From assembly GCA_031963405.1 (NCBI GenBank), contig JASSUJ010000001.1, positions 1,736,001 through 1,800,000 on the forward strand: DNA of 64,000 nucleotides. The letters run 5' to 3'. Under the pieces are notes generated by a model. The model did no database searches and had not been told where the DNA came from. It was given only the letters and a program-made list of their open reading frames with translations. This document shows positions 19,449 to 26,978 of the stretch, in pieces; position 1 is the first letter of the stretch; each line of letters starts with the position of its first letter. This DNA comes from JASSUD01 sp031963405. Lineage in GTDB: Bacteria; Pseudomonadota; Gammaproteobacteria; Burkholderiales; Burkholderiaceae. The translations under genes were made by a program, and so were the position numbers.

Positions 19449-19618
19449 GTTAAGGCACCCAATCTGTCTGTATGCAAAATAAATAAGACGATAGGCTGCG
19501 CTGCGTTTAAAAAATGCTCCATCGCGCAAAATGAAAAGTCTGAAAGTTAAAAATGTTGGTTAAAAAGAACAGAAAGACGTTTTTTATTTAGAAATGATGG
19601 TTTGGTGTCAGCAACTTA

Positions 19619-19646
19619 TTGCGCAAAGAATCACGCAGAGTAGAAT
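19619..19646 (+). promoter_or_regulatory. Predicted promoter of OmpW paralogue 1
   Basis: TTGCGC (19619-19624), 16 bp spacer, TAGAAT (19641-19646). The same position holds TTGTGT-N16-TAAAAT in paralogues 3 and 4. Confidence 0.5.
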
Positions 19647-19692
19647 CTTTTTCACTTGCCGGAAAAAGGTGGTGTGTAGTGGCCGGCAGGTA

Positions 19693-19744
19693 CTCTTATT
19701 TAAATAAGAGTTAAGACTTGATGTTGGGCAAACACTGCCCATCT
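19693..19744 (+). promoter_or_regulatory. 5' leader palindromes of OmpW paralogue 1
   Basis: CTCTTATTTAAATAAGAG (19693-19710) is a perfect 18 bp palindrome. It is followed by a hairpin GATGTTGGGCA / TGCCCATC (19720-19744). Both elements recur in the leaders of the three following paralogues, so they look like a shared operator or RNA regulatory structure. Confidence 0.6.
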
Positions 19745-19788
19745 CGGACTCTGTAAACAAGTACATTCGTACGATATTGGAAGAAAAG

Positions 19789-20442
19789 ATGCAAACCAAA
19801 TCAAAATTTATCATTGCAGCCTCAGCTGCTCTCATCTGCGCTAGTGCAGCACATGCGCAATCAGCTGGTAGCTTTCTCTTAAATGCAGGCTGGACTTATG
19901 TTGTGCCGAAGAAATCCACCGTGGATTTTAATGAGGAAGGCAGAACTGCCCATGTTAAGACGCAAAACGTAAGTGCATTTGGCCTGAGTGGCACTTATTT
20001 CATTACAGATAATTTCGCTGGAGAGCTTGCGCTTAGCACGCCAGCTCGCATCTCGCTGAAAAACGGCGACGATAAAGTAGGTTCGGTAAAACAATTTAGC
20101 CCTGCTTTATTGTTGAAATATTATTTCCTCAATGCTGAAGATAAATTCCGTCCCTATGTGGGTGTTGGGGTAAGTCGCGTGTCGTTTAAAGATGCGCAAT
20201 CCAACGATAAAAATATAGATTTTGATTTTAAGAACAAGTGGGCTCCTGTGGCTAACGCTGGCTTCACCTATCAATTTACCGATCAATTGTTCGGTGGTGT
20301 GTCAGTGTCATACACGCAATTGGATGCGGGAAATGTCACGTTCAGGGGTAAGAAGGACGATGAGAACCACCGTGTATATAGCACGGGTAAATTAAAGCTC
20401 AATCCAATTACTACCTTTGTCAGCCTTGGTTATAAGTTTTAA
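19789..20442 (+). CDS. OmpW-like outer-membrane beta-barrel protein, paralogue 1
   Basis: A small outer-membrane barrel of the OmpW type. The first 24 residues are a signal peptide (MQTKSKFIIAASAALICASAAHAQ). The mature part has alternating strands, the block FGLSGTYFITDN, the block RPYVGVGVSRVSF, the block NAGFTYQFTDQLFGGVSVSY, and the C-terminal PITTFVSLGYKF ending in Phe as required for barrel assembly. Mature length is about 194 aa. The ATG at 19789 follows GGAAG; an in-frame ATG at 19777 would add four residues. It is first of five tandem paralogues. OmpW proteins are thought to pass small hydrophobic compounds; the substrate here is unknown. Confidence 0.88.
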   Translation: MQTKSKFIIAASAALICASAAHAQSAGSFLLNAGWTYVVPKKSTVDFNEEGRTAHVKTQNVSAFGLSGTYFITDNFAGELALSTPARISLKNGDDKVGSVKQFSPALLLKYYFLNAEDKFRPYVGVGVSRVSFKDAQSNDKNIDFDFKNKWAPVANAGFTYQFTDQLFGGVSVSYTQLDAGNVTFRGKKDDENHRVYSTGKLKLNPITTFVSLGYKF

Positions 20443-20477
20443 TTTGCGCTGATATAGAAATTTAAATATAAGCGTAA

Positions 20478-20530
20478 GCGCCGCTATCTCAATCTTTGCT
20501 TGAAAAAGCAGAGGGCAGAGATAGCGGCGC
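20478..20530 (+). terminator. Terminator of OmpW paralogue 1
   Basis: GCGCCGCTATCTC and GAGATAGCGGCGC form a perfect 13 bp stem followed by TTTCT. The same stem-loop follows paralogues 2, 3 and 4. Confidence 0.85.
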
Positions 20531-20845
20531 TTTCTATTGGTAGGCGCAACTTAGTTTGGCAAAGTTTGGTTCTAGTTTTGAGATTTAGGCAAAAAATAAA
20601 GATAGGCTGGCCGATATTTTTGACTAGCCGTTGGGGTTCAAGCGAATATCGCTTGGCAAAATTTGCCTAAGCCAGATAGCCGTCTTTTGCCCCCCCCGTA
20701 TGTCTCTTTATGCGAGAGCGTGTTGCTTGTGCCAGCTAGTCAGGCTTCCTCTAATCTAAACAGTTAGCCTCGGGTAAAAAATGAAGTGTAGTAGAATCGG
20801 GTGCTCTTATTAGAAAAAAGTATTATCTGCTATCAGATGAATGCC

Positions 20846-20899
20846 CTTATTTAAATAAGAGAATGCGATCTGATGTTAGGCAAACATTGCCCAACATTA
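20846..20899 (+). promoter_or_regulatory. 5' leader palindromes of OmpW paralogue 2
   Basis: CTTATTTAAATAAG (20846-20859) and the hairpin GATGTTAGGCAA / TTGCCCAACAT (within 20871-20899). Upstream, TAGAAT at 20792-20797 is a possible -10 box; the -35 box is poor. Confidence 0.55.
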
Positions 20900-20943
20900 G
20901 CCTTCGAAAACAATGCAGTCAGTGCAATAGCTTGGAATAAAAG

Positions 20944-21609
20944 ATGCAAACGAAATTGAAATTTATTATTGCGGCCTCAGCTGCTCTTGCCTGTGCTACG
21001 GCAGCACACGCACAATCAGCTGGTAGCTTCCTCGTGAATGCAGGTTGGACTTATGTTGTTCCTAAGAAATCTTCTTTTGAACTGGACAATGGTTATAAGG
21101 GAAATGCTAAAGCTCAAAGTGCAAGCGCATTTGGTCTAAGTGGCACGTATTTTATTACCGATAATCTCGCTGGAGAGCTTGCGCTTAGCACGCCAGTTAG
21201 CCTGACGCTAAAAGAAGAAGGCGGTTCTAAATTAGGTTCGGTAAAGCAATTTAGCCCTGCATTGTTATTGAAATATTATTTTCTCAATGCTGAAGATAAA
21301 TTTCGTCCCTATGTTGGCGTTGGTGTGAGCCGTGTTTCGTTTAAAAAAGTGCGCGGCGGCCAGATAGATGGTGATGTTGATGTAAGCTTGGATTTCAAGA
21401 GTAAGTGGGCGCCTGTTGCCAACGCTGGCTTTACCTACCAATTTACCGATCAATTATTCGGCGGTGTGTCAGTATCGTATATGCCATTGAAATCAGGAAA
21501 GATCACTGCAACACACGCAGGTGATGAAGGGACAGTGGTTGCGACGAGCAAGAATAGCTTAAAGTTCAATCCAATTACGACATTTGTCAGTATTGGTTAT
21601 AAGTTTTAA
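20944..21609 (+). CDS. OmpW-like outer-membrane protein, paralogue 2
   Basis: 221 aa, with a signal peptide nearly identical to that of paralogue 1. The barrel blocks FGLSGTYFITDN, RPYVGVGVSRVSF, NAGFTYQFTDQLFGGVSVSY and PITTFVSIGYKF are shared. The differences cluster in two stretches: about residues 45-60 (SSFELDNGYKGNAKA) and 130-145 (RGGQIDGDVDVSLDF), likely surface loops. This pattern of fixed barrel and variable loops runs through the cluster. Own leader and terminator indicate a single-gene transcript. Confidence 0.87.
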   Translation: MQTKLKFIIAASAALACATAAHAQSAGSFLVNAGWTYVVPKKSSFELDNGYKGNAKAQSASAFGLSGTYFITDNLAGELALSTPVSLTLKEEGGSKLGSVKQFSPALLLKYYFLNAEDKFRPYVGVGVSRVSFKKVRGGQIDGDVDVSLDFKSKWAPVANAGFTYQFTDQLFGGVSVSYMPLKSGKITATHAGDEGTVVATSKNSLKFNPITTFVSIGYKF

Positions 21610-21632
21610 TTTAGGCTGAAACATAAGCGTAA

Positions 21633-21685
21633 GCGCCGTTATCTCAATCTTTGCTTAAAAAAGCGGAGAGCAGAGATAGCGGCGC
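21633..21685 (+). terminator. Terminator of OmpW paralogue 2
   Basis: GCGCCGTTATCTC and GAGATAGCGGCGC form a 13 bp stem (one G-U pair) followed by TTTCT. Confidence 0.85.
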
Positions 21686-21757
21686 TTTCTATTGGTCAGG
21701 GCAACTTAGCTCGGCAAAGCTTGGTTTTAGAATTGAGATTGAGACAAAAAATAAGCG

Positions 21758-21890
21758 GGTCGATGCCTTTGACTCGTCGTCGATATTCAAGCGAACATTG
21801 CTTAGAAAAATCGGCCTAAGTTAGATAGCAGCCTTATGCTTCCCCGCTAGTCTCTTTATGGGTAAGCGCAATACCTACGCCAGCATTCCT
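21758..21890. repeat. Duplicated spacer block (copy 1)
   Basis: The stretch from GGTCGATGCCTTTGACTCGT to about CAGCATTCCTCGCC recurs almost unchanged at 23276-23413. The spacers were therefore copied together with the OmpW genes. Confidence 0.75.
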
Positions 21891-21941
21891 CGCCTTTGAT
21901 TTTTTAGGCAAACCTTTCCTAACTTAGCCAGTTAGTTGGTC

Positions 21942-21969
21942 TTGTGTAAAAAATGAAGTGTAGTAAAAT
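21942..21969 (+). promoter_or_regulatory. Predicted promoter of OmpW paralogue 3
   Basis: TTGTGT (21942-21947), 16 bp spacer, TAAAAT (21964-21969). The surrounding sequence is conserved upstream of paralogue 4. Confidence 0.5.
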
Positions 21970-22042
21970 CCAGCCTTCCTATCAGAAAAAAGTATTTTTT
22001 GCTATCAGATGAATGCACTTATTTAGATAAGAAAATGCGATT

Positions 22043-22070
22043 TGATATTGGCAAATGTTGCCTAATATCA
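22043..22070 (+). promoter_or_regulatory. 5' leader hairpin of OmpW paralogue 3
   Basis: TGATATTGGCAA and TTGCCTAATATCA pair around ATG. A near-palindrome CTTATTTAGATAAG precedes it at about 22019-22032. Confidence 0.55.
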
Positions 22071-22114
22071 GCCTTTGGAAATAATGGAATTAGCACAATA
22101 GCTTGGAAGAAAAG

Positions 22115-22783
22115 ATGCAAACGAAATTGAAATTTATTATTGCGGCGTCAGCCGCTCTTGTCTGTGCTACGGCAGCACACGGGCAATCAGCGGGTAGCTT
22201 TATCCTGAATGCAGGTTGGGCTAATGTGGCGACGCAAAAATCTGTTTGGCATGATGAGGATAGCAATGTGGTTAATATTAAATCTCAACATGCAAACGCA
22301 TTGGGTCTAAGTGGCACGTATTTTATTACCGATAATGTCGCTGGAGAGCTCTCGCTTAGTACACCAGTCCACCTAGAATTGAAAAGCCGCGAATTTGGTA
22401 AAGTGGGTTCGGTACAGCAATTTAGCCCTGCTTTGTTGTTGAAATATTATTTTCTCAATGCAGAGAATAAATTCCGTCCTTATGTGGGTGTTGGTGTGAG
22501 CCGTGTTTTATTTAAAAAAGCACGCGGTGAGCAGTTTGAAGGTAAAATTTTTCATTATGAAACAAGCTTTAATTTTAAGAACAAGTGGGCTCCTGTAGCT
22601 AACGCTGGTTTTACTTACCAATTTACTGATCAATTATTTGGTGGTGTGTCAGTCTCCTATATGCCCGTGAAGTCAGGCGTTGGCACGCTGACAAACACTG
22701 ATGTAGGGGTCAGTGAAACGAGCACAGATACCTTAAAGTTAAACCCAGTTACTACCTTTATCAGTCTTGGTTATAAGTTTTAA
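22115..22783 (+). CDS. OmpW-like outer-membrane protein, paralogue 3
   Basis: 222 aa from the ATG at 22115 (GGAAG upstream; an ATG at 22103 would add four residues). The signal peptide ends AAHGQ rather than AAHAQ, so the signal peptidase site has Gly at -1 or a shifted cut. Barrel blocks match paralogues 1 and 2, with LGLSGTYFITDN, RPYVGVGVSRVLF and PVTTFISLGYKF. The loop near residues 130-148 (RGEQFEGKIFHYETSFNF) aligns with paralogue 4 (RSEQLKYGTAHLETSFNF), so 3 and 4 are the closest pair. Confidence 0.86.
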   Translation: MQTKLKFIIAASAALVCATAAHGQSAGSFILNAGWANVATQKSVWHDEDSNVVNIKSQHANALGLSGTYFITDNVAGELSLSTPVHLELKSREFGKVGSVQQFSPALLLKYYFLNAENKFRPYVGVGVSRVLFKKARGEQFEGKIFHYETSFNFKNKWAPVANAGFTYQFTDQLFGGVSVSYMPVKSGVGTLTNTDVGVSETSTDTLKLNPVTTFISLGYKF

Positions 22784-22807
22784 TTTAGGCTGAAATATAA
22801 AGCGTAA

Positions 22808-22860
22808 GCGCCGCTACCTCCATTCTCTATTTTTTAAGCAAAGAGCGAAGGTGGCGGCGT
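22808..22860 (+). terminator. Terminator of OmpW paralogue 3
   Basis: GCGCCGCTACCTC pairs with GAAGGTGGCGGCGT, followed by TTTCT; homologous to the other OmpW terminators. Confidence 0.8.
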
Positions 22861-23192
22861 TTTCTATTGGTGACGATAACTTAGCTCGGTCAACTTCGGT
22901 TCTAGCGATTTGGACAAAAAATAAAAATAGGCTGGTCGATGCTTTTGAATGCCGTCTGTGTCCAAACAAGCCTTGCTTAAAGGCAACTCCACTAAGTCGA
23001 ATAGCAGCTTCACCCCTTCCCGTAGATCAACCTACTACCTATATCAGCATCTTGCTTCTCCTTTTTAGGCGGACCTTTGCTGGCTTAATCGCGTTAAATA
23101 GCGATGAGTGCTGAAGTAAAGTGGCTTCACTTACAAAGGGTAAGTGCTCTCGAGTTCATCTGCTATGAGTGATTTGTTCTGGCCCAGGTGAA

Positions 23193-23275
23193 GCTTGTCT
23201 TTATTTGCTTAATCTCTTGGCCTCCATCATTTGCTTGAACTCGGCGCAGCCAAAAAACTGTCATTTTCTCTCAGG
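23193..23275. repeat. Second duplicated spacer block (copy 1)
   Basis: A stretch of about 80 bp (starting CTTGTCTTTATTTGCTTAAT and ending in CATTTTCTCTCAGG) recurs at 24732-24814 upstream of paralogue 5. Confidence 0.75.
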
Positions 23276-23413
23276 GGTCGATGCCTTTGACTCGTCGTCG
23301 ATATTCAAGCGAACATTGCTTAGAAAAATCGGCCTACGTCAGATAGCAGCCTTATGCTTCCCCGCTAGTCTCTTTATGGGTAAGCGCAATACCTACGGCA
23401 GCATTCCTCGCCT
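23276..23413. repeat. Duplicated spacer block (copy 2)
   Basis: Near-identical to 21758-21890. The two blocks lie at corresponding positions upstream of paralogues 3 and 4. Confidence 0.75.
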
Positions 23414-23459
23414 TTGATTTTTTAGGCAAACCTTTTCTAACTTAGCCAGTTAGTTGGTC

Positions 23460-23487
23460 TTGTGTAAAAAATGAAGTGTAGTAAAAT
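23460..23487 (+). promoter_or_regulatory. Predicted promoter of OmpW paralogue 4
   Basis: TTGTGT (23460-23465), 16 bp spacer, TAAAAT (23482-23487). Confidence 0.5.
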
Positions 23488-23560
23488 CCGGCCTTCCTAT
23501 CAGAAAAAAGTATTTTATGCTATCAGATGAATGCACTTATTTAGATAAGAGAATGCGATT

Positions 23561-23588
23561 TGATATTGGCAAATGTTGCCTAACATCA
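23561..23588 (+). promoter_or_regulatory. 5' leader hairpin of OmpW paralogue 4
   Basis: TGATATTGGCAA and TTGCCTAACATCA pair around ATG; one pair changes to G-U relative to paralogue 3. CTTATTTAGATAAG precedes it. Confidence 0.55.
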
Positions 23589-23632
23589 GCCTTTGGAAAT
23601 AATGGAATTAGCACAATAGCTTGGAATAAAAG

Positions 23633-24304
23633 ATGCAAACGAAATTGAAATTTATTATTGCGGCTTTAGCCGCTCTTGTCTGCGCTACGGCAGCACACGC
23701 GCAATCAGCGGGTAGCTTTATCCTGAATGCAGGTTGGGCTTATGTTGTGCCACACAAAGCCTCTATGGATTTTAGTGAGGTAGGTTTGGAAGAGGATGTT
23801 AAGGGCAAAAACGCAAGTGCATTTGGTCTGAGCGGTACTTATTTTATTACGGATAATATTGCTGGAGAGCTCGCGCTTAGTACACCAGTCCACCTAGATC
23901 TGGAAAGCAGCGAATTTGGTAAAGTGGGTTCGGTACAGCAATTTAGCCCTGCATTGTTGTTGAAATATTATTTTCTCAATGCGGAGAATAAATTCCGTCC
24001 CTATGTTGGTGTTGGTATAAGCCGAGTTTCGTTTAAAAAAGCACGCAGTGAGCAGTTGAAATATGGCACTGCTCATCTTGAAACAAGCTTTAATTTTAAG
24101 AACAAATGGGCTCCTATTGCTAACGCTGGTTTTACCTACCAATTTACTGATCAATTATTTGGTGGTGTGTCAGTATCCTATATGCCAGTGGAATCAGGAG
24201 TTGGCACTGTGACAAACACTGATGTAGGAGTAAGTGCAACGAGCAAGAATATCTTAAAGCTAAATCCAATCACTACCTTTGTGAGCATTGGTTATAAGTT
24301 TTAA
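23633..24304 (+). CDS. OmpW-like outer-membrane protein, paralogue 4
   Basis: 223 aa with signal peptide ending AAHAQ. The barrel blocks are conserved (FGLSGTYFITDN, RPYVGVGISRVSF, NAGFTYQFTDQLFGGVSVSY, PITTFVSIGYKF). The N-terminal loop (HKASMDFSEVGLEEDVKGKN) resembles paralogue 1, while the middle and C-terminal loops resemble paralogue 3. This mosaic suggests recombination between copies. It has its own leader and terminator. Confidence 0.87.
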   Translation: MQTKLKFIIAALAALVCATAAHAQSAGSFILNAGWAYVVPHKASMDFSEVGLEEDVKGKNASAFGLSGTYFITDNIAGELALSTPVHLDLESSEFGKVGSVQQFSPALLLKYYFLNAENKFRPYVGVGISRVSFKKARSEQLKYGTAHLETSFNFKNKWAPIANAGFTYQFTDQLFGGVSVSYMPVESGVGTVTNTDVGVSATSKNILKLNPITTFVSIGYKF

Positions 24305-24327
24305 TTTAGGCTGAAATATAAGCGTAA

Positions 24328-24380
24328 GCGCCGCTACCTCTGTCCTCTGTTTTTTAAGCAAAGAGCGAAGGTGGCGGCGC
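24328..24380 (+). terminator. Terminator of OmpW paralogue 4
   Basis: GCGCCGCTACCTC pairs with GAAGGTGGCGGCGC, followed by TTTCT. Confidence 0.82.
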
Positions 24381-24731
24381 TTTCTATTGGTGATGATAAT
24401 TCAGCTCGGCCAATTTCGGTTCTAGCGATTTGGGCAAAAAAATAAAAATATACTGATTGGTGCTTTTGAAAGCCATCTCCATCCATCCATCCAAGCGAGC
24501 ATTGCTTAGGGGCAAGTCCACTAAGTCGAATGTCAGTCTCAAGCCTCCCTATAGATCAGCCGTACCACGTGTATCGGCATCATTTGCCTTCTCTTTAGGC
24601 GAACCTTTCCTGGCTTAATGGATTAATCGCGTTAAATAGTGATGAGCGCTGAAGTAAGGTGGTTTCACTCACCCCAAGGGTCAGTGCTCTCGAGTTCATC
24701 TGCTATGAGTGTTTGTTCTGGCCTAGGTGAA

Positions 24732-24814
24732 GCTTGTCTTTATTTGCTTAATCTCTTGGCCTCCATCATTTGCTTGAACTCGGCGCAGCCAAAAAACTGC
24801 CATTTTCTCTCAGG
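24732..24814. repeat. Second duplicated spacer block (copy 2)
   Basis: Near-identical to 23193-23275. The palindromic leader of paralogues 1-4 is not present upstream of paralogue 5. Confidence 0.75.
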
Positions 24815-24909
24815 AATGAATGCTTCTTTACCAAAGCTAGCCTTTGGAGAGAATTTCAACGTTGATGAAGATAAATAAGAACAATTAAATAAGAAGGTTG
24901 GATATTTAG

Positions 24910-25626
24910 ATGAAATTCAAGCAATTTATGGTAGCCGCCACCCTGTCGGTGTGCGCTACCGTAACGCATGCCCAATCAGCAGGTAGCTTTATATTAGGCG
25001 GTGGCTGGGCTTATTTTATGCCGCAAGGCGGCAGTCATTCTTTGGGAAACAATGCAACCCTTGATGGCTTGCCAGTAGAGAACAATCCATGGGACGGTGA
25101 AGGCGTCAAACTGACTAATTCACATGTGCTGAGCTTAAGTGGGACTTATTTCATTACTGATCATCTCGCCACTGAGCTGGTGCTAAATATGCCCTCACGT
25201 ATTTATTTGCAAGCGACAAGCGAGCATCAGGAAGGCGAAAGAGTTGGCTCTTTGCAGCACAAGAGCATGGCATTTTTGCTGAAATATTATTTTTTAGAGG
25301 CAGACCAAAAGCTCCGCCCGTATCTTGGGCTTGGCATTAGCCGAACTTTATTTTCAAAAGAAAAGCTTGAGACCGAGCCGTTTGTAGGCGAAAAAATTGA
25401 GAATAGTTTTTCGATAAAAAACCAATGGGAGCCAGTTTTCAATGCAGGCTTGTCTTACCGTTTGAGCCAACGTTGGCTCGCTGGTTTGTCAGTGTCTTAT
25501 ATGCCGCTGCGAACCAAGGCTAGGCTGCGTATACCGCTGGCAGATAGCACAGCGGATGTAACGACTGAACCGAGTATTAAACTCAATTCGGTGATTCCCT
25601 ATTTGACCATCGGTTTTTGTTTCTAA
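24910..25626 (+). CDS. OmpW-like outer-membrane protein, divergent paralogue 5
   Basis: 238 aa, the most diverged member. The signal peptide is shorter (MKFKQFMVAATLSVCATVTHAQ). It keeps LSGTYFITDH, LLKYYFLEAD, RPYLGLGISRTLF and a C-terminal IGFCF, ending in Phe. Loop 1 is longer (about residues 40-70, from GSHSLGNN to GEGVKL). Unlike its neighbours it lacks the shared leader palindromes and the GCGCCGC terminator; a GAACCTG repeat follows it instead. It may be the older member or be regulated differently. Confidence 0.84.
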   Translation: MKFKQFMVAATLSVCATVTHAQSAGSFILGGGWAYFMPQGGSHSLGNNATLDGLPVENNPWDGEGVKLTNSHVLSLSGTYFITDHLATELVLNMPSRIYLQATSEHQEGERVGSLQHKSMAFLLKYYFLEADQKLRPYLGLGISRTLFSKEKLETEPFVGEKIENSFSIKNQWEPVFNAGLSYRLSQRWLAGLSVSYMPLRTKARLRIPLADSTADVTTEPSIKLNSVIPYLTIGFCF

Positions 25627-25771
25627 GAACCTGTCTACAAATTATCTGAAAGGTCGTCAGTCGGGGGAGGCCGGAGCGAAGGAGCCGGAGTGTACATGGG
25701 TGTGCATGAGGATCCCGAGCACCGCCCGACCGCGAATCACGGCCTTTTAGGCAATTTGTAGACAGGTTCTA
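25626..25771. repeat. Long GAACCTG-family palindromic repeat
   Basis: The arm AGAACCTGTCTACAAATT is inverted at the end as AATTTGTAGACAGGTTCT. The GC-rich centre includes GGTCGTCAGTCGGGGGAGG and GCGAATCACGGCCTTTTAGG, matching the copy at 58761-58909 read in reverse. It lies between convergent genes and may terminate both. Confidence 0.9.
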
Positions 25772-25798
25772 GGCGCTAAGTTGAGCTAGTTAGTATGG

Positions 25799-26797
25799 TT
25801 AAGGGCGGGCTGAGTGGGGGCTAGCAAGTGCCGCCGATTTTGCTGCTTTGCGCCGTGCCTTGTTATAGATCGGCAATAACTCTGGCAACCGTTTTCTAAA
25901 ATCTCGGATACGTTGTTTAGCAAACGGATGTGTTACGACAAAATCCACTTGTGTTTGACGAGACATATTGTTAAGTCGTCGCCATAAGGTGAGGGCGGCA
26001 CGCGGATCGTAACCTGCGCGTGCTGCAATATCAGCGCCAATCACATCCGCTTCAGTTTCATCGGTATGCGAATACTGCACTGATAAAAGTTGAGTAGGGT
26101 TGCTAGGCAGCGCAATGCTGGGATGAGCCAAACCAAATAATAGGGATGGCGTAAGCGCAGTATTGAGAATGAGTGGCGCCTCACTTAAGTGAGCACGAAC
26201 ATGTTCACGTAAGGCATGGGCGATTTGATGTGCGAGTAGCAGTGCAATTTCATGGTCATTTAGCCGCAAGCGGTTAAGCATGCCGCTATAAATGATAATT
26301 TTTCCGCCTGGGAATCCATAAGTTCGCATCTCTAAGGAGTGAATGACATTCACCTCCCATTGCCAATTTTTAACTTGCTCGTTCCATTTCAGCGCATACG
26401 GCGCGAGCTTATGTGCAATGGCGCGCACACGTTTTACTTGCTTATTCTGGGCCGGCAGTAAAAGCGGCTCATGGGTGGTGTTGCTAAGTAGTCGTTGATA
26501 GGCATGAGCGACCTGCTCATCTAGTGCCTGCTCTGAGATGGAGCTATACAAGATGAGATTGCCGTAGCGAATTTTAGGGGAACCTGCCCACAAATTGCCT
26601 ACGAGCTCTTCAGTCGGGAGAGGAGGGCGAGCATCATTATGGCCTTGTAGGCGATTTGTGGATAAGTTCTTAGGCGCGGCTAGGCTAGCGTCGTCTGCAT
26701 TTACGGTATTGTCTGCTGCAAAAGTCAGCGTTATCCCAAATGCGAAAACGGCCTGGCAAGCGAAGAAGAATGTCCATAGCCATCGAAAATAATTCAT
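25799..26797 (-). CDS. M48-type peptidase homologue with HEXXH changed to HQIAH and an in-frame repeat
   Basis: A 332-aa homologue of periplasmic M48 zinc metallopeptidases. There is an N-terminal signal-like helix (residues 5-28). The core motif LLLAHQIAHALREH (His190, Gln191, His194) has Gln where the catalytic Glu of HEXXH should be, a single-base change GAA to CAA. The third zinc ligand region, DETEADVIGADIAARAGYDP, is intact, so zinc may bind without catalysis. Residues about 42-73 (KNLSTNRLQGHND to EELVGNLWAG) are encoded by a GAACCTG palindromic repeat (26579-26672) inserted without breaking the frame. It is therefore either a pseudoenzyme or an early decaying gene. AAGAGA precedes the ATG. 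Confidence 0.85.
   Translation of the reverse strand: MNYFRWLWTFFFACQAVFAFGITLTFAADNTVNADDASLAAPKNLSTNRLQGHNDARPPLPTEELVGNLWAGSPKIRYGNLILYSSISEQALDEQVAHAYQRLLSNTTHEPLLLPAQNKQVKRVRAIAHKLAPYALKWNEQVKNWQWEVNVIHSLEMRTYGFPGGKIIIYSGMLNRLRLNDHEIALLLAHQIAHALREHVRAHLSEAPLILNTALTPSLLFGLAHPSIALPSNPTQLLSVQYSHTDETEADVIGADIAARAGYDPRAALTLWRRLNNMSRQTQVDFVVTHPFAKQRIRDFRKRLPELLPIYNKARRKAAKSAALASPHSARP
26579..26672. repeat. GAACCTG-family repeat inside the M48 gene
   Basis: The left arm GGAACCTGCCCACAAATTGC (26579-) pairs with ATTTGTGGATAAGTTCTTA (ending 26672). The centre has TTCAGTCGGGAGAGG and GGCCTTGTAGG, matching the intergenic copy at 25626. Its GC-rich middle is shorter than in that copy. It adds about 31 codons to the host gene. 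Confidence 0.85.
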
Positions 26798-26978
26798 AAT
26801 TTTTCTCTTAAGAAGCTAGAACTTATTTCATCAATGCCTAAAAGGCGGTGATTTGCATGCTTATCAAATGCTCGAAGGTAGGAAGCACCTTCGTATACGC
26901 AGCTTAGTGCTCCAGCTTTAGAATTTGTTTAGGATTTTCCTAGTGGCCTCGCGGCGACGGGAGCCAGGCAATTGCCAA

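Noticed and set aside
22851..24878. Several open frames in the OmpW spacers (22851-23114, 23169-23417, 24639-24878)
   Set aside because: They lie in duplicated non-coding spacers, lack ribosome-binding sites and resemble nothing known.
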